A DNA stretch of 64,000 nt from contig NZ_JBLLVA010000025.1 in NCBI RefSeq assembly GCF_047739745.1, positions 1 through 64,000 of the forward strand, in the 5' to 3' direction. Numbering within the stretch: the first letter of the stretch is position 1; each line of letters begins with the position of its first letter. Below the pieces are notes generated by a model that did no database searches, was not told where the DNA came from, and saw nothing but the letters and a program-made list of their open reading frames with translations. The DNA comes from Pseudaminobacter sp047739745 (lineage in GTDB: Bacteria > Pseudomonadota > Alphaproteobacteria > Rhizobiales > Rhizobiaceae). Positions 1-8,410 of the stretch are shown in pieces. The translations under genes were made by a program, and so were the position numbers.

Positions 1-118
1 GCTGGCCGGCGACGGCGAGATCATCGCCCAGATCTACAAGGAGCGTGTCCTCAAGCGCGGCTATGGCTCCGGCGCCTGGGGCTGGCAGACCGCCTATCGG
101 GAGACGATCACCGTATAG
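1..118 (+). CDS. formate dehydrogenase subunit, probably beta (3' end only)
   Basis: Only the last 38 codons lie in the window, in the frame that starts at base 2 and ends with TAG at 116-118. The tail is basic and aromatic and ends in AWGWQTAYRETITV. It carries no motif of its own. The gene that follows 42 bases later is a formate dehydrogenase cytochrome b (gamma) subunit, and in these bacteria the iron-sulfur beta subunit normally precedes gamma. The beta call is therefore inference from position rather than from a domain. It could also be another subunit of the same complex. Confidence 0.5.
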   Translation, partial: LAGDGEIIAQIYKERVLKRGYGSGAWGWQTAYRETITV

Positions 119-160
119 AACCAATCGACAATCATCATCGGAGCGAGCGAGGGCGAAGGA

Positions 161-1183
161 ATGAGCAGGTTGAGGCATGGTCGGCCACTTTTGCCCGCGA
201 TCATACCGGTAGCCTTGGCGCTCGGGCTGCTGGTCGTTGCACCTGCCAGCGCGCAAAGTCCGTCGGGAAGCAACCCGACCGAACAGGCGGTAAGCGAACA
301 ACAGCTCCTTGACGAATTGGCCAAGATCCAAGGCCAGATCACCATTCCGGACAGGCAGGCCGCGACATTGCAGCAGCCGCAGGGGCGCGACTTTCGCGCG
401 TTCCACGAAGGCGTCCTGCCCTGGATCGGCGGAATTGCCGTACTGGGCATGCTGCTGTTGCTGGCGCTTTTTTATCTTATCAGGGGGCGCGTACGAACGC
501 AGGCCCCGGAAACCGGCGTCAAACTCCTGCGCTTCAATGCGCTGGAACGCTTGATCCACTGGACCACCGCCACCGCCTTCATCGTCCTCGCGATCACCGG
601 CTTGAACTTCATTTTCGGCAAGCGCCTGCTGATACCGCTGATCGGAGCCGACGCCTTCTCGTCATGGTCGCAGTGGGCTAAGTACGCCCATGACTTCTTC
701 TCGTGGGCGTTCATACTCGGCATCGCGATCATGCTGGTCATATGGCTATGGGGAAACCTTCCAGATCGCTATGACGCGCATTGGCTCAAAGTCGGTGGCG
801 GGTTCTTCGACAAATCGAATCGGACCCACCCTCCTGCGGCTCGGTTCAATGCAGGGCAAAAGCTTATTTTCTGGTCGGTGGTGTTGGGCGGAGCCGCGCT
901 CTCAGTGTCCGGCATCTTCATGCTCTTTCCGTTTTGGTTCGCTGATGTGAACGGGATGCAACTTGCACAAACGATACACGGCACGATCGGCGTGCTGATG
1001 ATTGCCGTCATCATTGGCCACATCTATATCGGCACCCTCGGAATGGAAGGCGCCTATGAGGCGATGGGGTCGGGCACGGTCGACCTTAGCTGGGCCAGGG
1101 AGCACCACAGCGCCTGGGCGGAAAAACAGAAGGCCGAAACTGGAGCGCCCCCTCCGCGGCCGGTGACAACGCCTGCGCAATAG
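161..1183 (+). CDS. formate dehydrogenase gamma subunit (cytochrome b556)
   Basis: This 340-residue membrane protein would anchor a formate dehydrogenase to the inner membrane and pass electrons from the Fe-S subunit to quinone through b-type haems. An N-terminal signal peptide ends near APASAQS (about residue 31). One further membrane segment lies at about 86-106, followed by a four-helix cytochrome b561/Ni-hydrogenase type domain from about residue 125 to 295. Candidate haem-ligand histidines are seen in RLIHW, YAHDFF, IHGTIG and GHIYIG. GAAGGA sits just before the ATG. It follows the preceding partial subunit gene by 42 bases, in the same direction, so the two are probably co-transcribed. 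The C-terminus is a proline-rich cytoplasmic tail. Confidence 0.9.
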   Translation: MSRLRHGRPLLPAIIPVALALGLLVVAPASAQSPSGSNPTEQAVSEQQLLDELAKIQGQITIPDRQAATLQQPQGRDFRAFHEGVLPWIGGIAVLGMLLLLALFYLIRGRVRTQAPETGVKLLRFNALERLIHWTTATAFIVLAITGLNFIFGKRLLIPLIGADAFSSWSQWAKYAHDFFSWAFILGIAIMLVIWLWGNLPDRYDAHWLKVGGGFFDKSNRTHPPAARFNAGQKLIFWSVVLGGAALSVSGIFMLFPFWFADVNGMQLAQTIHGTIGVLMIAVIIGHIYIGTLGMEGAYEAMGSGTVDLSWAREHHSAWAEKQKAETGAPPPRPVTTPAQ

Positions 1184-1243
1184 AGTTCCAACCCCAGAGG
1201 TTAGCCGCATCGGCCGACAGCATGAAATCAAGCGACACGCACC

Positions 1244-1444
1244 TCAGCTCTGCGGCGAATCGGTATTTATAGGTCCCGGCTCACCTGTCCAGGCGGGCCC
1301 CACAAGGTTCTGGCCCGGATCGCCAACGCGTGTGCTGGAGGTGCTGTTGACCATCCAGGCCGGCTGCTGCTCCGCCTGCAGATAATAACCTGTCCCGATC
1401 GCGATCGCGATCGCAATGACAACCCCGGTCAAGATCATGCCCAT
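1244..1444 (-). CDS. small single-span membrane protein, unknown function
   Basis: This 66-residue frame starts with a short hydrophobic segment (MGMILTGVVIAIAIAIGTGY), followed by a polar tail rich in Gly, Pro, Ser and Thr. It is probably membrane-anchored with the tail outside. AAGGGAGA precedes the first ATG at a good distance, which argues that the frame is real. The repeated Ile-Ala pairs are encoded by a GCGATC tandem run. It converges on the formate dehydrogenase gamma gene and lies 250 bases downstream of another envelope protein gene on the same strand. I do not recognise the family and assign no function. Confidence 0.55.
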   Translation of the reverse strand: MGMILTGVVIAIAIAIGTGYYLQAEQQPAWMVNSTSSTRVGDPGQNLVGPAWTGEPGPINTDSPQS

Positions 1445-1511
1445 CCCGGCTTCTCCCTTTCTGCTGTTGCCCTAACGCTGCTGAAGTCCAGGTCTATCCG
1501 CGTTGCTTTGG

Positions 1512-2261
1512 TCACTGTGGCGTCTGCGTTTGTGAGGCGGGGTCTTGCGGTGCCGGATTGTCAGCTCCAGCCGGCGGAGCCGCGGGTTCGGCAGTCTGCT
1601 GGAATTTCAGATCGAGCGCCGTCAGCGCGAGCAGCGGGGGTGGCATGGCGACACCGGCCAGCCTCATGTCCCTGGCTGTTTTTTGGCACACGGCGATATC
1701 GTTGGCGGCAGCGAGTTCCTCGGCCTTTTCAACGGTTATGACTGATTCCTTGGGCGTGCTCGTCACGTCGTCGGGCGGTAGCGGTGCAGCCCTGCTCTCC
1801 TTCTGAGGCGCGTTTGTGACCGTTCCGGTGGCTACCTTGGCGTTGTTCGGCGCGGGGGAATCCGTCGCCACGCCTCGTTGCCCGGTGACTTCCTGCGCCG
1901 AACCTGTCTGCGCCGGCGACTTCGGCGGCGCGGCTCCGCTCGAACCACTTGTGCCGGCCTGCTGGGCCGGAGCCGCCTGCTGAGGCGGAGCCGCCGCGGG
2001 TTTCGCACCTGCGGCTGGAGCAGCCGCTTCCGGTGGCGCCTTCATAAAGGCGAGAAGCTCCTGGCAGAGATTGGCCGGCCGGCCCGTGCGGGTGTTCTGA
2101 GCGGCTGGATCAGATGGCGCCATTGTCGGGGGAGCCACGGGTGTTGCAGTTTGCGCCGCCGGGGGCTCCTGAGCGACGTTCGGGTCGGGTGCGGTGCTGT
2201 TCTGTGCGTATGAAGTTGAAGCTGACAGGGCCACGATCCCTGCGAGGACGGTTTTTCTCAT
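1512..2261 (-). CDS. secreted Pro/Ala/Gln-rich hypothetical protein
   Basis: This 249-residue protein has a clear signal peptide (MRKTVLAGIVALSASTSYAQ). Two low-complexity Pro/Ala/Gln-rich stretches follow, at about 25-140 and at the C-terminus. Between them are more ordered blocks at about 60-75 (NLCQELLAFMKAP) and 175-220, the latter resembling a short helical region with one Cys. GGAG lies upstream of the ATG at the usual distance. Low-complexity composition inflates chance frames in GC-rich DNA, but the signal peptide, ribosome site and ordered blocks support a real periplasmic or cell-surface protein. The family is not recognised. Confidence 0.6.
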   Translation of the reverse strand: MRKTVLAGIVALSASTSYAQNSTAPDPNVAQEPPAAQTATPVAPPTMAPSDPAAQNTRTGRPANLCQELLAFMKAPPEAAAPAAGAKPAAAPPQQAAPAQQAGTSGSSGAAPPKSPAQTGSAQEVTGQRGVATDSPAPNNAKVATGTVTNAPQKESRAAPLPPDDVTSTPKESVITVEKAEELAAANDIAVCQKTARDMRLAGVAMPPPLLALTALDLKFQQTAEPAAPPAGADNPAPQDPASQTQTPQ

Positions 2262-2369
2262 CGCTTAAGCTCCTTGCCTTACGATTCCAACTCGCCACAT
2301 CAGTTGAATTCGCGAGTGTGCCCGAGCGTTCCATGAACTTGCGTTATCCAACGCATTACGCTTCAACAC

Positions 2370-2398
2370 CGCGTGGGCCAGGTAGACCGGCCCACGCG
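2370..2398 (-). terminator. GC-rich hairpin downstream of the purine permease
   Basis: A perfect 10-bp stem (CGCGTGGGCC / GGCCCACGCG) with a 9-base loop begins 9 bases past the permease stop codon. There is no T run on either side, so it may act as a transcript-end stabiliser or a Rho-assisted terminator rather than a classical intrinsic terminator. Confidence 0.5.
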
Positions 2399-2406
2399 TA
2401 TCAGGC

Positions 2407-3747
2407 TTACCGGGAGCGCATGAAGTCCGGGATTCGAACCAGGATTATCTCGGCCAGTATCACCGTCACCGCACCAACAACGATGGAATGAGCAAGCATT
2501 TCGCCTAGGATTTGAGGCAAGGAGCCAGACAGAGCTCCTGATAGTGCCGGGATGCCGAGGCCGGCCATCAGTCCCATCGGGGCGACCATGTTCTTCACCG
2601 GACAGCCGCGGTCCTGGCTCGCCATCTGGATGCCGGTCATTACAACAGTTGCAGCTGCAGGCAGAAACAATCCGCCGACGACTGCAGCAGGCGTCGCCAC
2701 CAGGACAGCCGCAACTTTGGGCAGGAATGCCAACACGATGAAGATGAAGCCGGCGACACGAACCACATGCCGGCTGGCTACACCCGTTAGTTTGATTACG
2801 CCAAGATTTTGAGCATAGGCGGTGGTGCCGAAGCCTCCGATAAGGGCAGCAAGCATCGAGCCACCTGCTTCTCCTGCTATGCCCGCATTGACGCGCCTGT
2901 CGGTCAACCCGACACTCGCCAGCTTGGCGGTGGCCTCATACATTCCCATGGCCTCCACCACGGCGACAACGAAGACGATGCACATGGTGATGGTGATCGC
3001 GGGATCGAAGGTCAGCGGCCCATATGGCAACAGTTTCGGCAAGGCGATCCATGGCGCCTTATCCACGCTCGAGAAGTCGAGCATGCCCAGGGACAACGCC
3101 AAGATGTCGCCGACGATCAGGGCAATCAAAAAGCCGAACATCCGGTAGGTGCCGCCGAACGCGGCGCTGACCAGAACAACCGCGGTTGTGACGCAAGCAA
3201 GAAGCAGGCTCGGCCCCGTGGCAAAACTCGCCGAGCCAACGCCGCCGAAGAATTGCATGAAGGTGAAACCTGCGAGCGCGATGCCGACCAACGTGATGAT
3301 GGTGCCCGAGACGGCCGGCGAAAGCAGACGCCTCAGGCGGGCGAACTGCCCGCAAAGCGATAAAAGAAAGACCATTGCGGCGCCGATGAGTAGCCCGAGG
3401 CTCGCCGCCGAAATGGTGCCTGCCTTGTAATAGCCGATGGCCAGCGGCGAAAACGCCGAAGACGGCCCTTGCACTACCGGCAATCGCACGAGCTTGGTGC
3501 TTTGCGCCACGGTGACGATGCCGGCCGCAAGAAAAGTCGCGGTCACCAGGTTGGTCGCCAGACTGGCGGAAAATCCGGCCACAGAAGCAATGAAGATGGG
3601 GTCCAGCCAGGCATTTGAAACGAGTGCCTGCTGAAGTCCCAATGCCAGTCTGCGCCTGGTGGGGATGATCTCCTCAACATCCCCAACAGCGCCGTCGAGC
3701 ACTCCATGCTCCCGCTCGTCCAGATGCGCATCTACATATCCGGCCAT
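2407..3747 (-). CDS. NCS2-family purine/xanthine permease
   Basis: This 446-residue polytopic protein of the nucleobase:cation symporter-2 family should import a purine base with protons. It has a polar N-terminus of about 45 residues, then a run of hydrophobic helices. The family's conserved core is visible in VQGPSSAF near residue 95 and in NAGIAGEAGGSMLAALIGG followed by GTTAYAQN near residue 300, the region that contributes the substrate-site glutamate and QN motif. GGGAGGAGG precedes the ATG. It lies 66 bases downstream of an amidohydrolase gene in the same direction, which suggests uptake and deamination of the same purine. The specific substrate cannot be read from sequence. Confidence 0.85.
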   Translation of the reverse strand: MAGYVDAHLDEREHGVLDGAVGDVEEIIPTRRRLALGLQQALVSNAWLDPIFIASVAGFSASLATNLVTATFLAAGIVTVAQSTKLVRLPVVQGPSSAFSPLAIGYYKAGTISAASLGLLIGAAMVFLLSLCGQFARLRRLLSPAVSGTIITLVGIALAGFTFMQFFGGVGSASFATGPSLLLACVTTAVVLVSAAFGGTYRMFGFLIALIVGDILALSLGMLDFSSVDKAPWIALPKLLPYGPLTFDPAITITMCIVFVVAVVEAMGMYEATAKLASVGLTDRRVNAGIAGEAGGSMLAALIGGFGTTAYAQNLGVIKLTGVASRHVVRVAGFIFIVLAFLPKVAAVLVATPAAVVGGLFLPAAATVVMTGIQMASQDRGCPVKNMVAPMGLMAGLGIPALSGALSGSLPQILGEMLAHSIVVGAVTVILAEIILVRIPDFMRSR

Positions 3748-3813
3748 GATTTAAACTACCTCCTCCCAGAAGCAAAAGCCGCCTGGCGGCGTTCAGTGAT
3801 TTTGTCTTTGTCG

Positions 3814-5166
3814 TCAGGCCTCAACGCACTGCATGCGCCGCGAATGCCTGCCATGTTCGCGCAGCACGCCGGCAAGCTCAGGCATGACCGGCCGCCCCTC
3901 CTCGACCAGGACTTTCCCGTTGACGACGGTTATGCCGGCCGTTGCCGGTCCGCAGCGGAGCCAAGCTTCGACCGGATCGGTATGAGCGCCGGCAAGGGCA
4001 ACGTCAGACATGCTCCAGACGACCAGATCTGCACAGGCACCGGGCCGCAGATGACCGATTTCGTCTTCCCAGCCGAGACAGGCCGCCCCGCCGCGCGTGG
4101 CGACATCGAGCGCATCACGCGCCGACATTGAGCTCGGCCCATTGCGATAGCGGCCGAGCAGCAAGGCAGTCCGTGCCTCCAGCCACATAGAGGCATGATC
4201 GGTGGAGGCCGAACCATCGCAGCCAAGACCGACCCGCATGCCGCGGGCGCGCAGGCCCATGACATCGGCCGAACCGCCGCCGATCAGCATGTTCGAACAA
4301 GGACATTGGGTGGCGCAGACGCCGGTATGGGCAAGGCGGCCGATTTCGGCGTCGCTGGGATAAATGAAATGCGCAACCCACGAGCGCTTGCTTGCCCAGC
4401 CGACGCGCTCAAAATATTCGGTTGGCGTGCAACCGTAGACCTCGGCGCAGTACCTGTCCTCCTCCGGGTCCTCAGCAAGGTGGGTGTGGAGCCTGAGGTC
4501 GTATTTTTCGGCCAGGCGCGCCGATTCCGACATGAGGCGTTCCGTCACCGAAAACAGCGAGCACGGCGCCAACGCCACACGGGTCATCGATCCGGGCGAA
4601 GCATCATGGAATTTTTCGACCAGGCGGACACTGTCATCAAGAATTTCATCCTCTCGCTGGACCACGGACGCGGGCGGAAGTCCGCCATTTTCGACAGAGC
4701 GGGTCATCGAACCGCGAGTGGCGTAGAAGCGGAAGCCGATGTCAGTGCTGGCACGGAACTGGGCATCGATCAGATTGGGCTTGGGATGGACATACATATG
4801 GTCCATCGACGTGGTGCAGCCGCCCATGAGAAGCTCGGTCATGGCGATGTAGGTGGAGAGATAGACCGACTCTTCACTGAGCCCGGCCCATATCGGATAG
4901 AGCCCGGTCAGCCACTCGAACAGCGAACCATTGGTCACCGGCGCGTAAGAGCGCGTCAGATTCTGGTACATGTGGTGGTGGGCGTTAATCAGCCCCGGCG
5001 TCACCAGTCGGTCTCGCGCCGAGATGGTCCTTTTGGCAGCCGGCTCCTCGCCGGCCTTGCCCACCGAATGAATTCTCTTGTCTTTGACGGCCACCCAGCC
5101 GTTGGCGATTTCCCAGCCGCGATCGACATAAACGTATGCGTCGTGGACAAGCAGGTCTACGGACAT
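3814..5166 (-). CDS. 8-oxoguanine deaminase-like amidohydrolase (TrzA/AtzB family)
   Basis: This 450-residue metal-dependent hydrolase of the amidohydrolase superfamily would deaminate a purine such as 8-oxoguanine or guanine. Metal-ligand motifs are in order: H63-x-H65 in NAHHHMYQN, a His in HTHLAE, a His in WVAHFIY and an Asp in GCDGSASTD. HHHMYQNLTR and ATQCPCSNM are typical of 8-oxoguanine deaminases of the Pseudomonas Pa0142 type. The third histidine is followed by Phe, where a Cys or Gly is commoner, so a related substrate (isoguanine, a triazine) is possible. TGGAG precedes the ATG. It is the first gene of a unit with the NCS2 permease. Confidence 0.78.
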   Translation of the reverse strand: MSVDLLVHDAYVYVDRGWEIANGWVAVKDKRIHSVGKAGEEPAAKRTISARDRLVTPGLINAHHHMYQNLTRSYAPVTNGSLFEWLTGLYPIWAGLSEESVYLSTYIAMTELLMGGCTTSMDHMYVHPKPNLIDAQFRASTDIGFRFYATRGSMTRSVENGGLPPASVVQREDEILDDSVRLVEKFHDASPGSMTRVALAPCSLFSVTERLMSESARLAEKYDLRLHTHLAEDPEEDRYCAEVYGCTPTEYFERVGWASKRSWVAHFIYPSDAEIGRLAHTGVCATQCPCSNMLIGGGSADVMGLRARGMRVGLGCDGSASTDHASMWLEARTALLLGRYRNGPSSMSARDALDVATRGGAACLGWEDEIGHLRPGACADLVVWSMSDVALAGAHTDPVEAWLRCGPATAGITVVNGKVLVEEGRPVMPELAGVLREHGRHSRRMQCVEA

Positions 5167-5706
5167 GCAATTTCTCCAGGTCAGTTCTCATTCAACTCGA
5201 CGAAGCTGCGTTTCAGCTTCGCGCGCTATGAGCCCTGTCCCTGGAATTGCGAGTTCCGGATCGTCATCGACTGGTAGGTTGAGCGGGCTTGCTCTGATCA
5301 ATGCACGTTAGGAGACGACTTGAACTGCCGGCTCCCAGCCTGAGCGAATGCTCGCGCTTCGACATCATCAGGCATTGATAAGGCAATCGCACATTTGCCT
5401 TTCTGTCAAATATTTTCACATCAGCGAACGACGGCGTCTCTCGGTCGAAACCTGCAAAGGGGACTGACATTTCGGGATGTGAAAGTCGGCGGTGCAACTA
5501 ATCGATCAGCGGGTCGTCACCTCGAAACTCGCTCATCCCAGCAAAAGTTTGGAATGAGCACAAATATCGTGCCGCCGATTTAGCGGCGCAGTGATCGGGT
5601 TGGGAGCAAGTTCGGTTCAGTCAAGCACACGAGCCGGTGAAACTGTTTCGCGCCCGACTGGTACTCATTCACGGCGATAAGAGGTCATGAGTGCGCATCG
5701 GTTTGG
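5167..5706. other. 540-bp intergenic region, no supported gene
   Basis: This gap lies between the divergent-looking ends of the purine unit (starts at 5166) and the aldehyde dehydrogenase gene (stop at 5707). It should hold the promoter of the purine unit at its left end and any terminator of the long arginine-type operon at its right end. Two short frames are present (5395-5583 plus, 5264-5497 minus), but neither has a ribosome site or recognisable protein character. A weak hairpin of 5 bp (GCCGC/GCGGC) lies near 5572-5588. No riboswitch or strong operator was recognised. Confidence 0.4.
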
Positions 5707-7161
5707 TCAGGCAGAACCGAGACCGCCGAGCAGAAGATACTTCAATTCGGTGAATTCCTCGATGCCGTGATGCGACCCTTCGCGGCCGAGTCCGGACTCC
5801 TTGATGCCGCCGAACGGTGCGAGCTCGGTTGAAATGGCCCCGGAATTGATGCCGACCATGCCAAATTCCAATGCCTCGGCGATCCGGAATATCCGACGAA
5901 GATCGCGCGCGTAGAAATAGGCCGCCAGGCCGAACTGGGTGGCATTCGCCTGAGCGATGACATCGGCATCGTCGGCAAAGCGATAGACGGGTGCGAGCGG
6001 TCCGAATGTTTCCTCGTGCGTCACCTGCATTGCCGAGGTGACCTCCGACAGCACCGTCGGCTCGAAGAAGGTTGCCCTGAGGGCATGGCGCTTGCCGCCG
6101 ACCAAAACCTTGGCGCCTTGGCTCACGGCATCGGCAATGTGGCGTTCCACCTTGTCGACCGCTTCGGCATTGATAAGCGGTCCCTGCTCGACGCCCGGCG
6201 CGCAACCGTCGCCTACCTTGAGCGCAGCCACTGCTTCCGAAAGTTTGGCGACGAAAGCATCGTAGATGTCTTCCTGCGCATAGATGCGGTTGGCGCAGAC
6301 ACATGTCTGACCCATGTTGCGGAACTTGGCGACCATCGCGCCCTCGACGGCGGCATCAAGATCGGCGTCGTCGAAAACGATGAACGGCGCGTTGCCGCCG
6401 AGTTCGAGCCCGACTTTCTTTACCGTGGAAGCCGCTTGCCGCATCAACAGTTTGCCGACTTCGGTCGAACCCGTGAAGCCGACAAACCGCACCGACGGAT
6501 GGCTGGTCATGACCTCGCCGATGGAAGGGGCATCGCCGGTCAACACGTTGAGAACACCCGCAGGCACGCCGGCGCGCTCGGCCAAAACAGCCAGGGCAAG
6601 CGCTGTCAGCGGCGTTTCCGGAGCAGGCTTGACCACGGCGGTGCAGCCGGCGGCAAGTGCCGGCGCGACCTTGCGGGTGATCATGGCGGCGGGGAAATTC
6701 CACGGCGTAATGGCGGCGACCACACCGATCGGCTGGCGCAGCACGACAATGCGCGCATCCTTGCGGTGCGCTGGAATGGTTTCGCCATAAATGCGCTTGG
6801 CCTCCTCGGAGTAGAACTCGACGAAGGAAGCAGCATAATCGATCTCGCCACGCGCTTCGGCTAGCGGTTTGCCTTGCTCGCTGGTCATGATCAGAGCAAG
6901 GTCATCCCTGTTGGCCAGGATCAATTCAAACCAGTTGCGAAGGACGGCTGCGCGCTCCTTCGCCGTCAACCGCGACCATGCCGGAAAGGCTTGCGCCGCC
7001 GCCTCGACCGCCCGCGTCGCCTCGGCTGCGCCGAGATGCGGCACCCGTGCGATCTCTTGCCCGGTCGCGGGATTGATGATCGGCGTGACCGGTTCGCCGC
7101 ACCACTGCCCGGCAATCTGGCAGTTCGATCGAAGCAGGGAGATGTCGTTAAGGTTCAGCAT
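5707..7161 (-). CDS. NAD(P)-dependent aldehyde dehydrogenase, GabD-like
   Basis: This 484-residue aldehyde dehydrogenase has the full catalytic set: ITPWNFP near residue 151, the general base E253 in GLELGGNAP, and the nucleophile C287 in GQTCVCANR. The length and GQTCVCANR match succinate-semialdehyde dehydrogenases (GabD). It is the last gene of a minus-strand run that encodes an AruI-like decarboxylase and a ureohydrolase. In that setting it may oxidise 4-guanidinobutanal to 4-guanidinobutyrate (the KauB step), or succinate semialdehyde after GABA is transaminated, or both. The two roles cannot be separated from sequence alone. The gap to the upstream ureohydrolase gene is 132 bases. Confidence 0.85.
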   Translation of the reverse strand: MLNLNDISLLRSNCQIAGQWCGEPVTPIINPATGQEIARVPHLGAAEATRAVEAAAQAFPAWSRLTAKERAAVLRNWFELILANRDDLALIMTSEQGKPLAEARGEIDYAASFVEFYSEEAKRIYGETIPAHRKDARIVVLRQPIGVVAAITPWNFPAAMITRKVAPALAAGCTAVVKPAPETPLTALALAVLAERAGVPAGVLNVLTGDAPSIGEVMTSHPSVRFVGFTGSTEVGKLLMRQAASTVKKVGLELGGNAPFIVFDDADLDAAVEGAMVAKFRNMGQTCVCANRIYAQEDIYDAFVAKLSEAVAALKVGDGCAPGVEQGPLINAEAVDKVERHIADAVSQGAKVLVGGKRHALRATFFEPTVLSEVTSAMQVTHEETFGPLAPVYRFADDADVIAQANATQFGLAAYFYARDLRRIFRIAEALEFGMVGINSGAISTELAPFGGIKESGLGREGSHHGIEEFTELKYLLLGGLGSA

Positions 7162-7293
7162 GACCGCGAAAGCTCTCTAGGAATGGGAAAGGAGTGCCCG
7201 CGAAACAGGCTCTCAGCCGACGAAGTACATCTTGGCGTGGTTTGGGCTTGGCAAAGATCGGGCGGACGTTTCGCCCGCCCCATCAGCGCGAGG

Positions 7294-8298
7294 TCACTTC
7301 TTGTTAGTGGCGATGAAGTCCGCCATCAGCGACACGATTTCGAACATCACCACCATGGCATTCATTGCGGTGATCTGGTTCGGGTTGTCCTTGGTCGGCA
7401 TGAGGCAGACGACATCGCCGCCGACCACATTCAGGCCACGCAGTCCCTGCAGCATGCGAACCGCCTCGCCGATGCGGATGCCCGGATAGCCGGGTTCGAG
7501 GTTCGAAACGCCGGGGGCGTCCGCGGGATCGAGCGAATCAAGGTCGAAGGTGATGTAGACGGGTGCGTCGCCGATACGTTCGCGCACCGACTCGATCACG
7601 CCGCGCGTGCCGATCTCCTCGAATTCGTCCATGCCGATGATGCGGTAGCCGAGTTCCTCGCTGGTATTGCGCGAGCCAGGCGTGCCGACATTGGGCCGGA
7701 TGCCGATCTGGGTCGAGCGATGCGGATCGAGGTGGCCTTCCTCGACGAGATAGCTCGCCCAGTGAGCCGCCGAGCGGCGGCTGCCGAGCCAATGCGGAAG
7801 ATGGTTGTAGCTGTCAGTGTGCGAATCGAAATGCACCAGCGCAACCTTGCGGCCGTCGCTGAGCCGGGCATCCTTGCCAGCCACGGCCTTGACCAGCGGA
7901 CCGGTGATCGAATGATCGCCGCCCATGGCGACAAGCCGGGTGCCGGCCTTGTCGAAGCGCTTGGCAAAGGCTTCGATATGCTCGACGCAGACGTCATTGA
8001 CCATAGCTTCCGGCAGCGGCACGTCGCCGGCATCATTGATGCGGCAGACGTCCCACGGTATCAGGCCGAAGCGGCCATGGCCGCGCCGATATTGCGCCGA
8101 GACATTGCGCACGGCACGAGGGCCGAGATGCTGGTTGCGTTCGGTCGAGCCGTTGCCCGAGCTATGCGGCACGCCAAGCAGGGCGATGTCGCTGGCGGCC
8201 GGATCTTCCTGCCAGGGGCAACGGAAGAAGGTCGGGATGCCCCACCAGTACCAGCGCGCCATTTCTTCCTTGGCGGTATCGAAGTCGATTTCGGACAT
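7294..8298 (-). CDS. ureohydrolase (guanidinobutyrase/agmatinase family)
   Basis: This 334-residue arginase-fold Mn enzyme hydrolyses a guanidino group to urea plus an amine. All metal ligands are visible: H129 in GGDHS, D158-x-H160-x-D162 in HFDSHTDSY, and D252-x-D254 in FDLDSLDP. I start it at MSEIDF because AAAGGAG lies just upstream. The open frame extends 75 codons further but into the neighbouring gene's end. Placed between an AruI-like 2-ketoarginine decarboxylase and an aldehyde dehydrogenase, the natural substrate is 4-guanidinobutyrate, giving GABA and urea. Agmatine is the main alternative. The choice is inference from context. Confidence 0.85.
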   Translation of the reverse strand: MSEIDFDTAKEEMARWYWWGIPTFFRCPWQEDPAASDIALLGVPHSSGNGSTERNQHLGPRAVRNVSAQYRRGHGRFGLIPWDVCRINDAGDVPLPEAMVNDVCVEHIEAFAKRFDKAGTRLVAMGGDHSITGPLVKAVAGKDARLSDGRKVALVHFDSHTDSYNHLPHWLGSRRSAAHWASYLVEEGHLDPHRSTQIGIRPNVGTPGSRNTSEELGYRIIGMDEFEEIGTRGVIESVRERIGDAPVYITFDLDSLDPADAPGVSNLEPGYPGIRIGEAVRMLQGLRGLNVVGGDVVCLMPTKDNPNQITAMNAMVVMFEIVSLMADFIATNKK

Positions 8299-8410
8299 GT
8301 GCGATGCTCCTTTGGTTTCGAATTGGGCTGTGTCCTCAGGCATGAGATGCCGGCCGCTCCCGTGCACGGGAGCCTGATCACACGCCGAACGGGTGGAAGC
8401 CGCGCGCTCG

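Noticed and set aside
4195..5277. 360-codon plus-strand frame antisense to the amidohydrolase
   Set aside because: It is a mirror frame of a well-supported gene; the tail beyond 5166 has no family pattern or start site.
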